From positions 8,120,888-8,184,887 of the forward strand of contig HG738138.1 in the NCBI GenBank assembly GCA_000499405.2: 64,000 nucleotides of DNA, in the 5' to 3' direction. Below, piece after piece: positions 36,620 to 48,557 of this stretch. The number at the start of each line of letters is the position of its first letter. Position 1 is the stretch's first letter. The position numbers and the translations under genes are program-made. The DNA is from Onchocerca volvulus. Taxonomy: Eukaryota > Nematoda > Chromadorea > Rhabditida > Onchocercidae. The notes under the pieces are model-generated. The model searched no databases. It saw only the letters and a program-made list of their open reading frames with translations, and had not been told where the DNA came from.

Positions 36620-39600
36620 GTTGCTTGATTTGTATGTTAATCTATTGTAATTTCTTTTATCAATCGCGTGCCTTTCGAACTAAATGAGTGAACATATCTC
36701 ATTCATAAAATTGACTGCATAGAACTTTATCAACTTAAACTTTATATTTTTTCTAGGATTTTCATGAACTTTGTGCGTCTTGCTTGCGATTCTAATAGTT
36801 ACATCTCTTTTTCCGTAACTTCCCATATAACGGCAGAGAAAGTTATTAATATTAGGGAGTATTCCAATTTTTGCGCAATCATTGAAGGAAGTGCTTGTGT
36901 TTTATTAGCTGCCAGATTTGACTTTTTATCATTTGATAGAAATGTTAGTATGATTATGAATCCTTACACGTTTTTTGTTATTTTGATCTTTTTCAGTATT
37001 AATTTTGAATTTAAAATTTCCGAAATTTCGATTTTTCAGGAGTAATTTGAGTCAAGTGATAAATTGCTGTTGGTTAAATATATATGACAAAAGTCCTCTT
37101 GTTTCTTTCTTGTATTTCTCTTCAAATTTTTCCTTTTCATTTATATTTGTTATATTTCTTTTATTTATATCTTTCAAACTATTTATTGTTGAGATGCTTT
37201 TACATCCTTATAAATTATTTATTGTTAACCTCATTCGTACAGCAAAAGCTGTTTTTGCTTCCCTTTATTAGTAAATAGTCAGTCAAATTGTGAATATATT
37301 GCACCATAACAAGATGCTTTTCCACGTTGTGATTCCTTTTATTATTTTTCTACAGAACTTTTCGTTAGCTGTCAAACTGAAAAAAAAAAATTTTTGCCCA
37401 AATATTGTGAAGCTGTCATTTTACTCTATATATTAGACTTCCATAATATGTACTTCAGAAGAATACGTATTTGCAAAATTATTTCATTAGTTCCAAAAAA
37501 AAGTTGGAGAAGCAAGAGGGTGAGGAATCCGTGACAATTGTTTCTGGGTCTGAAGATCTAAACTACAAGTAAAGTTTTGGATTAGTACAATTAAAAGATG
37601 AGGAAAGAAGATTGATTGTACTGTTCAAGTTAATAGTTGTTGCAACAACTTTATTTTCACTTTTAAGATAATTTAATTCTGATTAAGTTAGGGAATTTTA
37701 GTTTTGTTCTTTCATCAATGTTATCAGTATGTTTACAGTGATACTGTGCTTAATGAATTTGAACAAATCGTTTTTGGTATGAAATTTCCGTCTTAAATTC
37801 ATCAAGAAGACCCTTTCCAAATAATGTTTTTGATAGAACAGTTTCATTCATAAAACAGAACATAAGCTATCAGTTTGAATGATTAGATTAAGTTTGTGAT
37901 TATTTTGTTGCTTTAAGATTTTTTTTTACAATGGAAATAATATTTTGCAAAGTGCAAAAGATTAAGTAAGAAAGAGCTAGATTGATTCAAATACCTCAAA
38001 TTCAAGTAGGGGATTTTTTGATCGATGATGTCTAGTGCCGAAATGTTAACGACTGTGATTTGGATCTGAGTTAAATAAAACAGCTACTTTGCCCAAGTCA
38101 AGAAGTAGAGAAAGCTGATGTCAATGAAGCGAAAGCGTACAGTGTAACGATATATCAAATCGAATCAAGAGATCGAGATTGACAGAGCGTGTAACAATAC
38201 CAATTTGTCATTCAAAAGAGCCATTATTTTAATGAACGATCGTCAGATTTATTATACTGATAATAAATATCATGTCCTCCTCTCCTGTCTTTTCTATGTT
38301 CAGTCTAGTTCCCTCATTATCTGTCGAACAGAGTCTCATCAGAAATAAATGAATACGGATCCATGGATTCTGCCTTTAATTAAAGAAATTATTTATTACT
38401 GTCTTTTAGCATGCAGAAGAGATTATGTAAATATGACTTTGTCGTAACTCGCGAAGGATTGCTGCTCTTTTTCAAGCAGCTTAAAAATGTCTGTTAGAGA
38501 GCGACAATAATAGGTAAGGATTAGTGTTACAAATATTACAACATTTGAAATTGTAGCCATATTGCTGAGTCTGTTAAAAAATTTAAGAAGCATCCAAATT
38601 CAAAATAAGAAAGAATGAAAAGCTCACTAAAAAATTGAAATATTAACTGTAAAATAGAGCTAAGCAGGATTCTCGAAATTTTTTACCCAAACTTTCTCGG
38701 ATTTTAGATTTGTCTTGATCGTCATTTTAATCGTATCTAAACTGAATATATATATCTAAAAAATACATGCAAATTTATAATTCCAAATAATTATAGCTCC
38801 AAATTAAATGAATTTAAAAAAGGATCTACAAAATGTTGCTGAAGATTTTAGCTCACTAGAGCACGGACCGTTTTCATTATTGTGATTTCTCAGAATCAAC
38901 TGTTATGCCTTTATTACCTTAAATAGAACCAAAAATTTGCGCAAATCGTCAAATCAATTGCGCTATCTATAATTTCTTGTTAAACAAGGCCAACTGAATA
39001 GCTTTGTAATTTCTATAACTATAGTGTTTCATTTGATTAATGACAACTAACTGCACCATATCCAACATCAGTGCATAATTATGTGATGTGGTAGTCCTGG
39101 GCGTTTTCTATCGCTTTTTTGGTATGAAACACGTTAGCAACATGTTTTACGGCGTTCTCATGCAGTCTAAAGCAGTTTTTCTTTTTTTAACAGAATTCAA
39201 TCATTCAGGTAGTATAATAGAAGAACTTCGTTCGCAATAAGATCAAGAATCATATGTCGAGAATCAGATAATTATGATGATTACCATAATTCCTAGCTGT
39301 AGCTACCTGAATTTGTATTTACCCCCAGATTACTTATTAATTGATCGCAAAATTTTTTTTTATTGAAAATACTCACTACTTTTGTTGTAAAAGTTCCCAG
39401 CGTATGAAGCTGACCATTGAATGATTCGGACCTTCTTGAATTATTTTTAATCATAATTTGTTGGTATTAGTTCCAGTTGCTAACTGTCGTTTCATCGAAA
39501 AAGCAATCGATTGGAAAAATAATGCTTTTTTCAACATGTTTAAAGCAACAAAATTAGTGACATTCCAAATCATGCTAACAGCTACCAAAGTTTTTTAGAT

Positions 39601-42600
39601 CAATAAACAGCTTTAAATGAACATCCATTTTTCATTTTGCTAGTCATAAACCATGCTAATTTGAAATGATGGCAACAGACACTTGTCGCCATCAAATGAT
39701 GACATTATTGACGCTTTTTGTCATTATTTCTAATATTTGAAGAAATTCTTCTGGTAATGTAGGAATATTGTTAGGACGAATTTTCCAAACGTCTGTATGA
39801 GTTGATAAATAAGTTGCGCATAAGCAAAATTTGCATTTGTTTACAAATAATTAAGAGGCATAGCAATAACGTTCATTTCCAAGAGGAATATTGTTTTTGA
39901 CGTAAATATTTTCAGATTATTTCTGAATATAAAAGTGAGATATTTGCAAATCACTTGTTAGTAGTTTGTTTCATCTTCTTTTATCAGTGAATCAGCAAAA
40001 GTATTCAGTGAGCTTATAAAAACGTTTGGAATCATGAATAGAAATAAGAAAACGGCTAAATGAATATCAGTGCAATTAATAGAGTTCGAAATTTCGATGG
40101 AAACAAAATAAGTTGATACGGTGAAGTGGAAGAGAAGGGAAAAGAGGAGGGAGAGAGGAAAGGCAGGGCCAGTGGAATGAATGATAAGTGTGCCTACGAT
40201 GTGCGAATAATTTATCAGATTCATTTGATCAGTAAATCCCTTATATATCATCAACATTATGGCAAATGAGCATTGAAAATGAGTCCATTTGTCGCTGAAA
40301 TCGCGAGGAATATAAGAAAATAATCAAGGTCGCGCGCCAAAAAAGACGCGCTCTCATGCGCTAAAAATGGCGCCTTATTGTGGATCAAATTCTAGCGATA
40401 TCCTTCCTCTATAAATAAGAAAAGGGTCCCGACTATGGTTCATTTTCGAAGGATATACTTCTGGAGTCGGTTGGATTATGATATCGTCGTGAAAATTGTC
40501 CTTTTGATGTCACTAGAAGTGTATTGATCAATTGATGTTGTAATTGTTTCGTACGGGTTGTATCATCAGTTTACGTAATAAAGGTTTAATTACCCAAGTT
40601 TGAGGTTTCGAAAACAATACGAGAAGAATTCAAGAACTTTCAACAATTGTCACGGTCATAGAAGAACGGCGACACCATTCTTAAGTTCCCCACGAAATGC
40701 GTTGGAGCACTTCTCTCCAGATCCATCGTTATCGGCGACATGCTGATCGGTGATGTTGGCGACAATCGTCGTCGGATCATCGAAATGGCCTTTAACAAAA
40801 TTCATTTCTTCTCCTATCTTCTCTTCCCACTTTCCCATCAATTATTATTCACTTTAGCCATCGTTGTCACCAATCACCATACATTTATCTACTTCTTCTA
40901 GCACTGTCTCCTTGTCAATTCCACAAAACTTCTTGGGCCTTCTCATCGACTCCTTATAATGCTACATACGATTCCTACCGTAAACCTTCGAAATATCTGT
41001 TGCCACGACGATCAATTTAATTCATGATAATCACGCTGCATTAACAGTATTCCAGACGACATTATTGGCGGTGAGATTTCCAATGTCGTCAGTATCACTA
41101 TAATCACTTTTGCTATCATAGCTACTATTATTGGTGAGAATGCTACTGTTCTCACCATGATCATTACTGTTATCATTGTTACCTCCATCATTATATCAAT
41201 ATGATCATAACTAATGCCGTCATTACAATTGCCGTTACTTCAATTGAACAGAAAATAATAGTCCATTCAACGTCTACTAATATCAAAATTGTCACATACA
41301 GTTGTGTTTTTCGCATTTTTCATGGGAATGAGATCTGTTATTTCCCTACTTTTCTTTTCTTTTCTTTTTAGTAAAAATTAAGAGAAATTAATCATTTGAT
41401 GCAAACACAAACTGTTTGAAAAAAATGCCAATATTGAAAAAATAATAGCTAAGACGGAAGGTCGAATTTTGAGTAGTTTAAATAGAAAATTATACTAATT
41501 TGAATAGTTCAAGATCTGAGACATGCAAAATGTGATTGAAACTTAAAAGATTTTAATTTTATTAATTTATATTATATATTAATGATGCGGACGGCATTTC
41601 TTTTTGCTTGTTTTCTCTGTTTTTTTTTCTTTTTTTTTTTTTTTTGCTTCTGATTTCCTCAAATGCCATAGAAAATAAATTAATATTGCAGAACAGTGCT
41701 TAATACCAGAATTTCAATTTTATCCATTAATATCTTAATTCATTTCTCCTATCAGATCTTATATTTTATGGGAGGTTCAGAACACTTAGCTCTAACAATT
41801 TCTGGGATAAAATCTGGATTATTCTATATTGTCTGGTATTCTAATTTCCTTTATTTATGCAAAACAAAGGTGAATCTGTCTGCAGTGAATGGTGTTCCAT
41901 ACAAGTCATTAGAATTTCATTTCAGATATTGATAACTTCAAAAAATTCTGAAAATTACTTCCAAGAAGTTCTGTTTTTGGTTTTATTATTTATTTTTTCC
42001 AAGCATCAAAATGAAGACGAAATACAACTTCTAGTGAAAGACAATTTATTCTAAATGTCAATTTGGACAGTTTGAAGTTTTGCAATAGTCTAATGGACCC
42101 AATTTCGTCAGATTTTTTGATTTTCCCAAAATGCATCTTTCTCAATCACTTCATCCATGTGTGCATGAATAAAAGAATTATATATCATTTACTGGTTGGC
42201 TTACTGATTTTATTTACAAATGAATGCGACTTCATTTTCAGTGATTTATGGAATGTTCATTTCACATTTCAATTCTTTCAGCACCACAGATTCCGATGCC
42301 TTTGAATTTCAGAAGTATCGGATAAGTTTTCGAAGAGTTTTACTGACATAGTTTTCTGGTCTCAGCAGTCTCTTCAGATTCACAAATTTAGTGATATCAA
42401 TGAAATTTTTCTGTCCTCAGATTTGACTTTAAAATTTTAAGAAATCTTTTTTTAACTTTGAAAAAAAAACTCTTTTTAGCTTGACAATTTCTTTAATTTT
42501 TTTGTTTTTTTTTCTTGAATTTATTGACATTTTTGCAAGAATTTTTTTTCTTCCTTCAACAATTTTTCAAATTTATTGACGTTTTTGCACGTTTTGCAGA

Positions 42601-43325
42601 AAAAAAATCGATTTTTTTTTTTTTGAAATTCTCAAACCAGGATATTTTTTTATTTCTTCTTCGAGAGGGCAACTAAGTAGTACGCCAGCTTTTTTAAAAT
42701 TCAGAATTTATAGAATTAAGTAGTCAAAGATTCTTAGCTTCTCGAAAACTTTGAAAAACTTTAACCAATAGCCAATATTCACAGCCCTCTTTGACTAATT
42801 AAGCATATTTTGCTGTTTGGCTTTTATTCTGAACTGGATTCTCAATGACTGTAGATATAGTTTTGATAACTTGTTACTTCAAATTTTTTTTTCTTAGGGA
42901 GCTGTTGCTATCTAAAAATTTCTGGTAATCTTTCTCAGGATTGTTTCATATTACCAAGTTTTTCAAGCGAACAATTTTGGTATATGTTCTTATCTGAAAA
43001 GTTAAGCAAGATCAAAAACTTTGTATTCTTGCCGTAAATATAATTCAAAGAACTGTAGCCCAAATAATTTGAAGATTTGCAAAACAACAACTTTATAAAA
43101 TTTAAATATGATAATGAACGTCCAAATTCATTGACTTTGAATAATTTCTATACGGCATAATGAATTCAAAACTTGAAATTATCGCGTCTTCGTTCAAATA
43201 ATTGTATAGCACTCATTAGTAAGTTAGGCTTGAATATAATTATCATAAATTAAGCAATTTTCAGTGATTGATCAAGTTTGTGGTGAAAGTACATACTGTC
43301 AACAAGTGAAAATTTTTAAGAAATA
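36620..43325. other. Gene-poor, T-rich intergenic region
   Basis: Mostly low-complexity A/T sequence. A weak possible terminal exon lies at 37491-37572 (+), open from an acceptor TTTCATTAG to a stop, reading SKKKLEKQEGEESVTIVSGS and a few more residues. An LTR-like sequence occurs at about 40400-40645, followed by a C/A-rich tract with many atcat/attat words (40880-41260). Long T runs cluster at 41620-41645 and 42440-42660. Confidence 0.55.
40400..40645 (+). repeat. LTR-like sequence, copy A
   Basis: Has a TATA motif (tctataaataag, about 40411) and an AATAAA-type signal in taataaaggtttaattaccc at 40577. The piece from about 40530 to 40600 is collinear with 59155-59225 (gatg...tgtaattg...gt.tcatcagtt...aaaggtttaatta...aagtt). 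No coding element body is visible next to it, so it is a solo LTR or fragment. Confidence 0.5.
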
Positions 43326-44865
43326 ATGCAACATTCAATGTTACGAGTTGATGATAAAAAATCGAATTCGCGACAAGAAAAAATTTTGACAAAAAAGGTA
43401 ACTGAGTTAGAATTTAATTGCAGGGAAATATTTCAGTTTCATGTACCTCCTAAAAATTTTGTCTCTTTATGTTAAGTTTGTTTGCAAAGCAAATTTAATT
43501 GCTTACAAATGCTTCATTTTTAGTTGAATGATTGTAAAATTAAGATTCTGTAAAAATCACTTCATTAAGTACTGACTTTAATGATTGCATTCAAGTTTTG
43601 ATGAATCTGGCAATTCAGTAATCGAGATTTGAAGAACCGCGATTTGAAATGCTGGGAGTCCTTTGGATTAGCCTCTCTAACATTTGCAACAATTTTTAGA
43701 CTAATAAACCACTGATGGAAAGAAAACGAAGAGCACGAATCAACAAGTGCCTTTTTGAGATGAAACAAATGTTAGTGGATGACATTAAAAACGGGGTAAT
43801 TTTTTAATATTAGTTACGTTTACATACTTGAATTCAACTTATATTCACTAATAATTCAAATCTTACCTCTCCTCCTCCAATTCTTTATCACCTTTTATCA
43901 AGCATTATGGCTGATAGTACTACATTTCTAATCGTTTGCATTGTTGGATGATGCAGAGCATCCAGACTTATTAGATTTTCCACCTAAGATTTCAAAACGC
44001 AACCGAAATTAACCAAGATCGAAATCTGAGTAAATTTCTGGATATAAAGAGTTTTGAAAAATGCAATGAGTAACTAATATTAAGTGGTATTCAATTTTTT
44101 AAATACTTGAAGAACGAAATTTCTTAATCATTTCAAGTCTCCAAGCCATTCCAAATGGGAGAAAGCAGATATTTTGGAAATGAGTGTCGCTTACATCAAA
44201 CAATTAAGAAGACGTATTGCTGCCCATAATAGTTGGTTTCATTTTTTTTTTTTCTTTTGGTTTCTTTTTTGAGAAAACGATAAATTTTGATTGATAAAGT
44301 AAAAGTTGAAATTTTGAAGAAAAATTGAAAAATCTAACTCAATTCGGATCTCAAAGTTAGGTGACGAAGAAAATACTCTTGGTAAAAATTCATGGATTTC
44401 AAGAATATTTTCAGGTAAATTTGAGCAAAATGTAAATCTATTCCAGTTTTTAAAATATTTCAAGAATGGTTCAGGAATTTGAGTCATTTATAATTTTTTA
44501 ATATAACAATAGTCTTCTAGTTTATATATTATTTTGGAAGGAAAAAAAGAAAAATAAAAAAAAATAGATTTTTTTTTTCTGATTACGGCTCTAAATAATA
44601 AAAACAAACCAAAGAAAAATTCCAGCTTATATATCATTATTTATTATTTTTAGTTTTCTTTTTTGGTTGATAACAATTGCTATTTTCAGAAGCAGAACAA
44701 GCCTTTTTGTCACCAGATTTTGCGGATGGTTTCTTGGATTGCGTACGTGAAATGCAAAATTATACATTGTTAGAAAAATGGCCAGCTGATTTGCGAGAAT
44801 ACAACAATCGTCTTAGAAGTCACCTGAATGCTCGTCTACAGTTACTTAGTAAATCAATCATGAAG
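43326..44865 (+). CDS. Hairy/E(spl)-family bHLH-Orange repressor, 3' end unresolved
   Basis: HES-family factors bind N-box/E-box DNA and repress transcription. Exons 43326-43397, 43700-43795, 44138-44231 and 44690-44865 join in phase to 158 residues. Basic region and helix 1: NKPLMERKRRARINKCLFEM, with the family proline before the basic block. Helix 2: KWEKADILEMSVAYIKQLRR (Trp where family members have Leu). Orange domain: FADGFLDCVREMQNYTLLEKW. The last donor (AAG/GTAGCT) is uncertain: reading through gives a stop at 44913. No WRPW corepressor tail was found within 600 bases. Which nematode HES member this is cannot be decided. Confidence 0.85.
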
Positions 44866-46667
44866 GTAGCTGTAAAACCAGGCTTTATACAAAACTCGCA
44901 GCTTATTTTCTAAAAACAATCTCCAGCATGGTTCCGTTATGATATTTTTTTACAATCCTCATTACATGAAATCAAATTGAAACAATTAATTGATGAAATC
45001 AGTTCTGATCCATGCTATCATCCTACCTTTCCTGGGAAATTTATCTTTAAAGTTTTTTTTCTAGTTAGACCTGAAATGATGCGTTTTTACAAACGAATGA
45101 AAGTACAGCATTAATGCAATAAAATCCCTGAACCACAAGAAATGGAAAACGGAACAGAGTTCATCTTGAAGTATTCAGAAGATCGATCATGAACTTTCAT
45201 GGAGCCGAAAAGTTACGGTCAAAAACTCAACCCATCGCCCACATTGCAGTACCACAAAATATCAGCATAGCTGCTTTAGGACTATAATGGTGCGGATGGC
45301 GTGTATCATAATAATCCTGTATGCAGCAGTAATCAACAAACAACGACAACTCAGCCTTCGTTCTTTCAAATACTGAACCACCCAACCAGGTGAATAAGAC
45401 GGTGGTAGGCCATGGTAAGAGTAGCAATGAGATCGTGATTCCTCCGGCAACTGTCATTAATAAATTTTTCAAACCGGAGATTCTAAATTGACAAAATGGA
45501 ATGGGAAACTATGAAAATTTGCAGTCAGTCCCTTTATCTTTCATCGCGATATCTCTACATTACTTTATATGATATTAACGACTGAAAGTTATGAAGTCCT
45601 AACTGACATATCTGTTGTATGGAAATCACTCGAACGGTTTTAATCAGGTCTTTTTGCGTAAACTCATGGCACCTATTTTGAATTGATCAATATCCTACAC
45701 AATTATTACTTTAACTATCAACTATTACATTTTTAATAAATTAGTCCAAGAAGTAATATTGTTTCTTACATGAATTTGAAACTAGATATATTGGAGACAA
45801 TCTTTATCTGAACTGAGTAGTATCGTGGAAAGGACGTGAGTTAGTCAAATATACGATATAATTTCGAAAAACAGATCTCTGGCCAATCAAAGTTTCGATT
45901 TTTTGATGAGAAAAGTTTGACAAAGATAAAATTCAGTTGCGCGATCTTTTTCGTTCTTTTGCTTCCTTAAATCCCTCGCTCTATTCTTTTTTTCTCTCTC
46001 TGTCTCTCCCTCTCTCCCCCTTATACATATATGTATATATATTATAAGAATATTAATTTTTTTATATGAATGAAAAACTAAATTTTTATTTATTTTAAAA
46101 TAAAACTTGAAAACATAAGAAATTTGTTATTAACTATAAAACGCGAGATTAGAGCTCTAACATACTATTAGAATACCTAAACTCACATATGTCAAAAACA
46201 ATAAACAATCGCCTTCCTCGATAATTAGCAGTTTCACCACACCTAATCAAAGAAAATATTTCGCTGACAACAACTCTTGGGAAACTTGAAACTGCTTGTC
46301 ACGAAGAGATTGCAGTTTTGTTGCATTTGGTTTGCAGAGTGCTGAAATATTCTAATTCTTTTAAAAAAATTGTAGTTTAACGATGATTCTAGAAAATTCA
46401 ATCACATATCAGAAGTGGCGGAGAATTTAGGCTTTCATTTACGGCTATATTTGCACTATAACCTAATGTTAGCGTCATTCTTTCGTTCATTTCGAGACAC
46501 TTTGCATGCTAGTACTAAATGTAAAATTTAACTAAACGTTTGGTTCATCTCACAGCGCCAGTTCTGCTTACCAAAAATGGCACCACTTGGAGCACACATT
46601 CAATGTCTATGCTTCATTCAAGCGAGCGAGACGTCATACGCATTGAAAATTTGAGAATAGGTTGAAG
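44866..46667. other. Downstream of the HES gene; unresolved frames and low complexity
   Basis: 44913-45190 holds frames in the same register as the Orange exon, broken by two stops (44911, 45112). They may be the missing HES C-terminus on unresolved exons or non-coding. 45240-45480 is less A-rich and open in short stretches on both strands. A pyrimidine tract (ctctctctgtctctccctc) and a TATATA microsatellite lie at about 45985-46045. Confidence 0.4.
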
Positions 46668-47155
46668 ATGTTTCGTCTCATAATTCTTCTAATCATTCGC
46701 ATTATCGGTAGAAAAGTAATTTCTATTTTGGTTTTTGAATAATTTACTTCAGAAATTTTAATTATATTGTTATAAGTTCATACTAATGGATTTGATAATA
46801 TTTCCTTACAGCTTTAAGACTATATTGACATCGCTGTAGTGAACTTCTGCAAATTCTTCAGCCAAACACTATCCATTATTCAAAAGTGTAGTAATCTGTA
46901 TAATAATAAAAATTTTTCTTCAAATGTTAAAAAAGCAGTAATCTGTAATTCTTTTCTTTTCTTTTCTTTTTTTTTTCTTTTGGTCCCAAGACTTATTCTA
47001 TTAATGCCATTTTTAGTGTTGGATATATGAATGGCACTCCAAATATCTCAGCTCACCTTGAAGCAAAGACGGAAACAGTTTACTGTGGAAAGGCATATTT
47101 GTTCCGTGACAGCAAATCTAGTGATTACCATACGGCTAACCGTGAATCCACAAAG
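46668..47155 (+). CDS. Possible secreted protein, 5' exons
   Basis: Three exons can be joined in phase: 46668-46715, 46862-46887 and 47017-47155. The first encodes MFRLIILLIIRIIG, a signal-peptide-like start. The third, well bounded by TTTTTAG and AAG/GTAATT, encodes a polar segment with a potential N-glycosylation site and one cysteine (GYMNGTPNISAHLEAKTETV, YCGKAYLFRDSKSS). The middle exon is very short and weakly supported. I found no following exon. Size and composition would suit a small nematode secreted protein, but no family is recognised. Confidence 0.4.
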
Positions 47156-47824
47156 GTAATTTGCAGTCATCACAGGTTATGGTGCCCCTTCTAAGATTTT
47201 TTTTTTTTTTTGGAATATTTTAAAACTTTTTTGTTCCCTTTCTGCAATTCCCTGCCATTGTGGTCTTTTCTAGATGTTATATAATGACTGGAAAATATAT
47301 GTGCTAGATTAGTCTCTTTGAGATACTTGAACTTTGAGCTATATATATCTAATTCAAAATTTGAAATAAAATAAGGTGAAAAAAATTTAGTAAATTTGAA
47401 AAATTAAGAATGTCAAGTTATGAATGCAGTAAGATTTTCAGGAAATCAAGGAATTTCAACAGTTTTTTAAAAAATCAGAAATTTTTAAATTTCAATTAAT
47501 CAAGATCATTTTCACTTCTTTTTATCTTCGAAGATTCATGTAACAGATATGCTTCTTTTCCACGTCATTCCATCATCATTCATTTTTGTTATTGACAGTT
47601 ATGAAATTCTATTTCTTAAATTTAAAGTTTTTCCATTTTGATACAAACTCTGAAAATATTACTGTACAAACTGTTCTCTCTTTTAACTGAGCAAGGAACT
47701 GCCGTATGCTTTTTACTAAAGATGAATCAATAGTTGAAACACTTGAATAGCAGTGGTTTAACTTTGCACTCTTATTCAGATCCGGCCAATGTTGATCGTT
47801 GAATAAACTCTCACCAGAAAACTT

Positions 47825-47969
47825 CATAAAAAATAATGCTATCTTCTTATCCTAACCTCTTCATTTCTTCATTTCGACTTGATTTTAATATTGTGGTTCG
47901 AATGTTTCTTCACCAAATTTCCCGCAAATTTTCAGTGCGGCCAGTGTTTCCTTATTAAATACAAATAAT
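47825..47969 (+). repeat. Direct repeat, copy 1
   Basis: Starts cataaaaaataatgctatc and runs through ttcgaatgtttcttcacc and ttttcagtgcggccagtg to acaaataatttc. About 80 percent identical by eye to 48406-48557, in the same orientation. Confidence 0.85.
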
Positions 47970-48405
47970 TTCTGCATATTCTACACATTTGTCAATTTGC
48001 AAATCATCTTGTCATGATTTCTGCAACTGCTAGTTCACCGTTACTTCTGTATTTATGCTCTTTTTCTAAATTTTGCTGAATATTCTGGCGACGAGAAGTT
48101 TTGGGCATAAATACAAATCAATAAAAATTAAAACTGATAAACAGTGTGCAATTGTTTAACGGTTAAAATGTAAAAATTCTCCAAATTCGGAAGCAGTGTA
48201 TTTGCCAGGTTAAAAAATAATTAAGTGTTTGCTAGTTAAGTTTGCAAAGAAAACAAAACATTTACAGTCCTACACTTCTTCATAAGAATTAGGCAAAATA
48301 TTGCACTTTTCTCTTTTTCCTATCATCAGTGTTGCAATTTTCAAAGCGAACCTTACAGGAGAATGAATTGCAGTAATTATTTCTTTAATTTTAATTTATG
48401 AATTT

Positions 48406-48557
48406 CATAAAAAATAATGCCATCTTTTTTTCTTAAACTTTTCATTTCATCATTTTTTTGACTTCATTTGAATATGGCAGTTCAGATGTTTCCTCACCCA
48501 ATTTTCCACAAAGTTTTCAGTGCGGCCGGTGTTTCCTAATTATTTACAAATAATTTC
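48406..48557 (+). repeat. Direct repeat, copy 2
   Basis: Second copy of the roughly 150-base unit, 580 bases downstream of the first, containing ttcagatgtttcctcaccc and ttttcagtgcggccggtg. Confidence 0.85.

Noticed and set aside
40880..41260. Regular atcat/attat words as a possible repeat array
   Set aside because: No fixed period or conserved spacer; simple low-complexity sequence, not a CRISPR-type or satellite array.
45227..45472. 81-codon minus-strand frame with hydrophobic start (LLMTVAGGITISLLLLPW)
   Set aside because: Could pass for a signal peptide, but no family, no upstream promoter or acceptor, and other frames on both strands are equally open here.
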